DNA from: Desulfurococcales archaeon
GTDB taxonomy: Archaea; Thermoproteota; Thermoprotei_A; Sulfolobales; Desulfurococcaceae
Direction: 5' to 3'
Assembly (NCBI GenBank): GCA_027002875.1
Contig: JALWZC010000102.1
Span: 1-41,713 of the forward strand
Length of the DNA stretch: 41,713 nt
Made by a program: the position numbers and the translations under genes. Positions 37,517-41,713 of the stretch are shown here, one piece after another (positions within the stretch are counted from its first letter, which is position 1; each line of letters opens with the position of its first letter). Under the pieces are notes generated by a model. That model did not search any database, was not told where the DNA came from, and saw only the letters and a program-made list of their open reading frames with translations.

Positions 37517-39181
37517 TTGAAGTCTAGAACATTGATAACCGGATTACTGATTTTGGTCCTAATAGTGGGCCGGACCGTGATAGCCGGATATGTTGAATGG
37601 GCTGATTATAAGGACGCGATAGTATTTAACGGCGTCTCCTATCCGGTGCTAGATACTAGGGGTTGCTCAGCTACGAAATATAATGGTTCAAGCAATACAC
37701 CAGTCATAATCTATGCAGGATACTACGTCGAAAACACTACATCAGGCTTAAATGAATCGATTATCAGGAGTGTTGACGAAAACGACACGGAGATCCGGTT
37801 AGTTCGAGTATATTCAACCCAGTACTTGAGGACAAAGATTGAGGGTATAGATGTATCACCCAGCAACGACTACGTTGCAATGATCTATAACCTGGACGAG
37901 TTGAAGGATGGTGATGCGGCACTGATAATATCTGATCTAAACCTGGACTATGAGGATGAATTCATATACGACGGTTACAATGCGACTATTAATTTTACAA
38001 GATTCTTTAATGTATATGCTTCTCAGAACGGTGTAGTCTATGTTGTAGGTTATATCTATGATTCAGGGAATAATGCATATTATGGACTACTAGGGGAGTA
38101 TATCTGGGACGGTAATAACCTGAGACTAAATCGTACAGTATTCTTCAGCTTCAACGACCCCAATGGTATTAGCGATAATCTCTTGTTTACTGATGTATTA
38201 GTTGGTCCGGATAGATACCTATACGTTGCAGGTTATATACCATACGTAGATAGTCAAGGAAACGTATATGATTATAAGGGCGAAGTATTGAAGATCGATC
38301 CTAGGAGTCTAGACGTTGTAGCAGAACATATTGTTCCGCTGTATAATTCGGACGGATATGTTGGATCAGGAACGGTTACTGGGAACATCGCCGCGGATGA
38401 CTCATATATATACTATCAGTTTAACACACTATCGGACACTTACCCCTATACCCGGGCAGTATTATTCGGCAAACTCGATACTTCTCTAAATCCCGTATGG
38501 ACTCATTCCTGGGACAATAAGACTTCAAACGAGCTAGGATACGATTTAGCAGTTACACAGTTAAACCTAACAATAATCGGGTTAACTGATAATAACTACG
38601 GGATCACAGTATTCAACTATTCTAACGCTGCAGTATTATCACTAGACCCAGCAACCGGGGATCCTAAATACTTGTTACTAGTAGGCGGTAACGACTCGGA
38701 GTCATTCGCATATCACGCGATAGACCCTAACGGATATTTATACACTCTGGGAACGACAAGAACAAAGTCAAACAACCTATACGAAGCCCGTATATCTGCA
38801 CAATACATTAACATATCTACTTTCTCAAAAACGTTAAAGAATATTGAAGGGATTAAACTGTACCCTAGAGGTGTAATCATTCCATTCGCTGGAAACAAGG
38901 CTGCAGTTAATACTCTAGGGAAACCTTCAACTATTAGATTATTAACGGAGATCGGTAGGAAAAAGCCTAATATTAAACTCCTATATATACCTGGGAAACC
39001 CAATGTTATGGCTACAAGGAGTGGTGATCCACCTGGGTTATTAGTGAAATACTCTGTCCCAGCTGGCTTACCATCAACACCTCCACCACCCATTCCCGAG
39101 GACAGAATACTGGTGCTTGCTGGTGTTCTATCAATGCTGCTAGTATCCATCGTATTCCACCGTGTGAGGACTAGGCGTTAG
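37517..39181 (+). CDS. Secreted/anchored protein, beta-propeller-like repeats suspected
   Basis: 554 aa, TTG start. N-terminal hydrophobic TLITGLLILVLIVGRTVIAGY, internal DVLVGPDRYLYVAGYI.. and AIDPNGYLYTLGTTRT segments, Pro-rich linker TPPPPIPED, C-terminal TM ILVLAGVLSMLLVSIVFHRVRTRR. Confidence 0.75.
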   Translation: MKSRTLITGLLILVLIVGRTVIAGYVEWADYKDAIVFNGVSYPVLDTRGCSATKYNGSSNTPVIIYAGYYVENTTSGLNESIIRSVDENDTEIRLVRVYSTQYLRTKIEGIDVSPSNDYVAMIYNLDELKDGDAALIISDLNLDYEDEFIYDGYNATINFTRFFNVYASQNGVVYVVGYIYDSGNNAYYGLLGEYIWDGNNLRLNRTVFFSFNDPNGISDNLLFTDVLVGPDRYLYVAGYIPYVDSQGNVYDYKGEVLKIDPRSLDVVAEHIVPLYNSDGYVGSGTVTGNIAADDSYIYYQFNTLSDTYPYTRAVLFGKLDTSLNPVWTHSWDNKTSNELGYDLAVTQLNLTIIGLTDNNYGITVFNYSNAAVLSLDPATGDPKYLLLVGGNDSESFAYHAIDPNGYLYTLGTTRTKSNNLYEARISAQYINISTFSKTLKNIEGIKLYPRGVIIPFAGNKAAVNTLGKPSTIRLLTEIGRKKPNIKLLYIPGKPNVMATRSGDPPGLLVKYSVPAGLPSTPPPPIPEDRILVLAGVLSMLLVSIVFHRVRTRR

Positions 39182-39202
39182 CGATCGCTTATCAAGGATT
39201 AA

Positions 39203-39970
39203 TCATAGTTGCGGTAATACATACCTGTAACTGTCGAGTTCGACTTCTCTGAGCTTCACTCCATATATCTTCGAGAGGTTCCCGGCTCTAACGACTCGGT
39301 TTGTCTCGCCTTGTTCAAGTATTCGACCATTATGTATTATAACCGTGTTATCCGCCGTTAAGAGGGCTTCGTTGGGATCATGAGTTGTATATATTATTGT
39401 TTTGCCCTGATTAACCAGCTGCTTAACGATCCGTAGAACCCTGATCTTATTTCCAATATCCAAATGGCTCGTAGGCTCATCCATTAAGATGATCTTTGAC
39501 TCCTGCGCTATAGCTTTAGCAATCATTACTAGTTGTCTCTCACCACCACTTAGACTATTTACGGGTCTATCATGGAATCTCCATAGATCCATTTCCTCGA
39601 GTAATGTTAAAACAATAGTTTCATCCCTTGGGGTTGGTGTTGATAGGAATCCTAGATGGGGGGCTCTACCTAGCAGTACGTACTCGTAGACGCTGAGAGG
39701 GATGTTCGGGGGATCCTGCGGCACCCACGATATTAGCCTCGCCTTATCCCTCGGAGAATATTCTTTCAACGGCTTACCGTATAGTATTATCCCTCCCTTC
39801 CAAGGCTTCTCGACTCCGAGGATGAGTTTTAGTAGTGTCGATTTACCAGCGCCGTTCGGGCCTAGTATCGCCATAATCGTTGATTCCTTAACTGTTAGCG
39901 ATACATTGCTTAAGACAGGTGATCCCGGCTCGTATCCGAATTCTATCCTTTCTAGTTTCAGCGCCTCCAT
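39203..39970 (-). CDS. ABC transporter ATP-binding protein (BtuD/FepC family)
   Basis: 255 aa. MAILGPNGAGKSTLLKLILG, VNSLSGGERQLVMIAKAIAQESKIILMDEPTSHLDIGN. Confidence 0.93.
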   Translation of the reverse strand: MEALKLERIEFGYEPGSPVLSNVSLTVKESTIMAILGPNGAGKSTLLKLILGVEKPWKGGIILYGKPLKEYSPRDKARLISWVPQDPPNIPLSVYEYVLLGRAPHLGFLSTPTPRDETIVLTLLEEMDLWRFHDRPVNSLSGGERQLVMIAKAIAQESKIILMDEPTSHLDIGNKIRVLRIVKQLVNQGKTIIYTTHDPNEALLTADNTVIIHNGRILEQGETNRVVRAGNLSKIYGVKLREVELDSYRYVLPQL

Positions 39971-40944
39971 TTCAATGATCGCCTACTGAGTATTAATACA
40001 AATACGGGTGCTGAGACTACGCTTACAACAATGCCCAGTGGGATCTCGTAGGATGTAGCTGATCTAGCGTATGTGTCGCATAGTAATAGTATAATTCCCC
40101 CGATAAGGCCTGATCCAGGTATAACGTACCTGTTATCAGCCCCGAAAAGAGCCCTGGCTAGGTGGGGCATTAATAGGCCGATCCATGCTATTGAGCCGGC
40201 GACACTGGTCGATGCTGAAACTATCAGTGAGCCGAAGCCGATCAGTAGTCCACGGTATAATCTCGGGTTTACTCCGAGGCTGTGGGCTTCTTCATCGCTC
40301 AGTCCCAATATGTTAACCCTCCACCTTAAGAGGTGGAAAGCAATTATACCTGCTAATATCACGGGCCCAGCGTATAATACGTCCCTCCAGCCTCTACCGT
40401 TGAGGCTTCCAAGGAGCCAGAAAGTAATCGTTGGTAGTACCTGGTAGGGGTCGGCGAGGAATTTCAACAAGCCTATCAGTGCGGAGGAGAAAGCCGATAC
40501 AGCCATGCCTGCAAGTATTAATCGCAGTACGCTTCCACCATACTTTATCGCCCGGCTGAGCCATAAAACCATGAGAGTAGCTATTAGCCCGGTAATAAAG
40601 CCGGACAACTCTATTAGTACCCGGTTAGTACCGATCCAGAGTATTGCGGCTGCAACACCTACGGCGGCACCATCAGTTGTCCCAAGTATTTTCGGGCTCG
40701 CCAATGGGTTTTTAAAGATAGACTGGTAAACCGCTCCAGTCATTGCTAAGCCCGTTCCAATTAGTATTCCGAGTATTATCCTTGGAAGCCTTAGATCATA
40801 GACTACTCCTCTAAGGGTCCCAGTCCACATTGATGGTAGGAGCGGCGTTGGGAGTCGGCCGGTTATTAGTGACAGGTAAAACGATCCCAGCAGTAATAGG
40901 AAGAGGAGGAAAAACCACTTAGCAGTATTTTCGTGGTGCTTCAA
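39958..40944 (-). CDS. ABC transporter permease (BtuC/FecCD family)
   Basis: 328 aa. DLRLPRIILGILIGTGLAMTGAVYQSIFKNPLASPKILGTTDGAAVG, GSIAWIGLLMPHLARALFGADNRYVIPGSGLIGG, overlapping start/stop with both neighbours. Confidence 0.94.
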   Translation of the reverse strand: MKHHENTAKWFFLLFLLLLGSFYLSLITGRLPTPLLPSMWTGTLRGVVYDLRLPRIILGILIGTGLAMTGAVYQSIFKNPLASPKILGTTDGAAVGVAAAILWIGTNRVLIELSGFITGLIATLMVLWLSRAIKYGGSVLRLILAGMAVSAFSSALIGLLKFLADPYQVLPTITFWLLGSLNGRGWRDVLYAGPVILAGIIAFHLLRWRVNILGLSDEEAHSLGVNPRLYRGLLIGFGSLIVSASTSVAGSIAWIGLLMPHLARALFGADNRYVIPGSGLIGGIILLLCDTYARSATSYEIPLGIVVSVVSAPVFVLILSRRSLKWRR

Positions 40945-41713
40945 GACCCACCTATAACCTCGCTTGGAACAAGCTGTACTGCTACCTGCCTCGGTGCGCC
41001 GTATACTTTAGTGTAGAACTGGATTGTTAGCTCTGTCATATTAATGTTACTGAATAGTTCTGGGTGTATCTTCGTAGCCATGTAAACCGTGCACAGGATC
41101 CATTTAGGGGTAGGTATGTCCCAGGGCTCTCCATCGAAGGGTACTGGGTATACGCGGTGGTTCTTTACGGCGTTTATAACTGATAGCAATGTGTTATTCA
41201 TGAATTTCTCAACTGCGATCCTAGGCTTTAACCCGTGGTAGGCTGTTATGAACACTATGTCCGGGTTATAGGATATTATCTGCTCTGTACTAATCATCGT
41301 CCATCCAGTACCGTTAACCCTGTATATTCTACCACCAGCTAGCCTTACCATGTAGTACTGTATCCAGTGTGTCGGCGGAATATTGTAGCTGTTCTCGCCC
41401 TTATAGTAAATGAATAACACTTTCGGCTTCGAGCTCTCTGGGAGGTTACTTGTCTTATTTTCAACCATTCCAAGCAGGTTTTCATAGTAGTTCTTAAGCG
41501 AGAGGGCCCGATCCTCCTGTCCAAGGATCTTTCCAACTAGGAGTAAGTCGTGCATAAAGGATTCCGGTGTTTCGAGGTCGAGATATACAATGTTAACCTT
41601 ATCCTCGATACTCTGGAGTAGTGGGCGCTGATAATTCTTAGCGAATACTATGTCTGGCTGTAGCTTAATGATCTCTTCTAGGTTGATGTTCCTCTTACCG
41701 GTAGCTACTACGG
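40941..41713 (-). CDS. ABC transporter substrate-binding protein (BtuF/FecB family), truncated at window edge
   Basis: The minus frame stays open from the listed Met at 41555 to the window edge: VVATGKRNINLEEIIKLQPDIVFAKNYQRPLLQSIEDKVNIVYLDLETPESFMHDLLLVGKILGQ..., with the PDIV motif of this family. ATGA overlap with the permease gene. Confidence 0.88.
   Translation of the reverse strand, partial: VVATGKRNINLEEIIKLQPDIVFAKNYQRPLLQSIEDKVNIVYLDLETPESFMHDLLLVGKILGQEDRALSLKNYYENLLGMVENKTSNLPESSKPKVLFIYYKGENSYNIPPTHWIQYYMVRLAGGRIYRVNGTGWTMISTEQIISYNPDIVFITAYHGLKPRIAVEKFMNNTLLSVINAVKNHRVYPVPFDGEPWDIPTPKWILCTVYMATKIHPELFSNINMTELTIQFYTKVYGAPRQVAVQLVPSEVIGGS

Noticed and set aside
1-41713. CRISPR array, tRNA/rRNA genes, transposons
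   Set aside because: Looked for regularly spaced repeats, T-arm-like GGTTCGAATCC strings and transposase or IR signatures in the spacers; found none by eye. A tRNAscan/ISfinder run would be needed to exclude them formally.

Overview
The window is a gene-dense chromosomal segment from a hyperthermophilic archaeon, probably Thermoproteota/Crenarchaeota of Desulfurococcales type. That placement is an inference from TTG/GTG starts, AGG/AGA/ATA-rich codons, class I LysRS, archaeal LeuRS, paired ThrRS genes and DUF3782-like coiled-coil proteins. I see no tRNA, rRNA, CRISPR array or transposase. Recognisable genes: moeA (partial, left edge, absent from the ORF track), SufS-like cysteine desulfurase, PycB/OadA-type biotin carboxyltransferase, SDR, SpoIIM/DUF95 protein, isoaspartyl peptidase/asparaginase, KaiC/RadA-like ATPase, Trm9-like methyltransferase, UxaA-like protein, two ThrRS-type proteins, hypD, a MocA-like nucleotidyltransferase, DUF89, an orphan DNA methyltransferase, an ICMT-like methyltransferase, DUF4213/DUF364, an ABC-2 exporter, class I LysRS, LeuRS, a PRTase, and a BtuFCD/FecBCD-type importer (partial, right edge). 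Best leads: (1) a cluster joining a KaiC-like ATPase, a Trm9-like methyltransferase, an orphan protein, a divergent UxaA-like protein and a ThrRS-like protein with an unrecognised N-terminal domain, followed by a second, canonical ThrRS; (2) a signal-peptide/TM surface-protein gene apparently broken by a one-base frameshift at a CCC run, with a perfect 22-bp palindrome upstream; (3) a secreted protein gene with an inverted/direct repeat operator-like array around its TATA box; (4) a two-gene module of an anchored extracytoplasmic protein and a membrane-anchored winged-helix protein; (5) a 13-unit 21-bp heptad repeat fused to a PD-(D/E)XK-like domain; (6) class I LysRS with a degenerate KMSKS motif; (7) a GC-rich hairpin between convergent genes. 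None of these is proven to be a new system from sequence alone.
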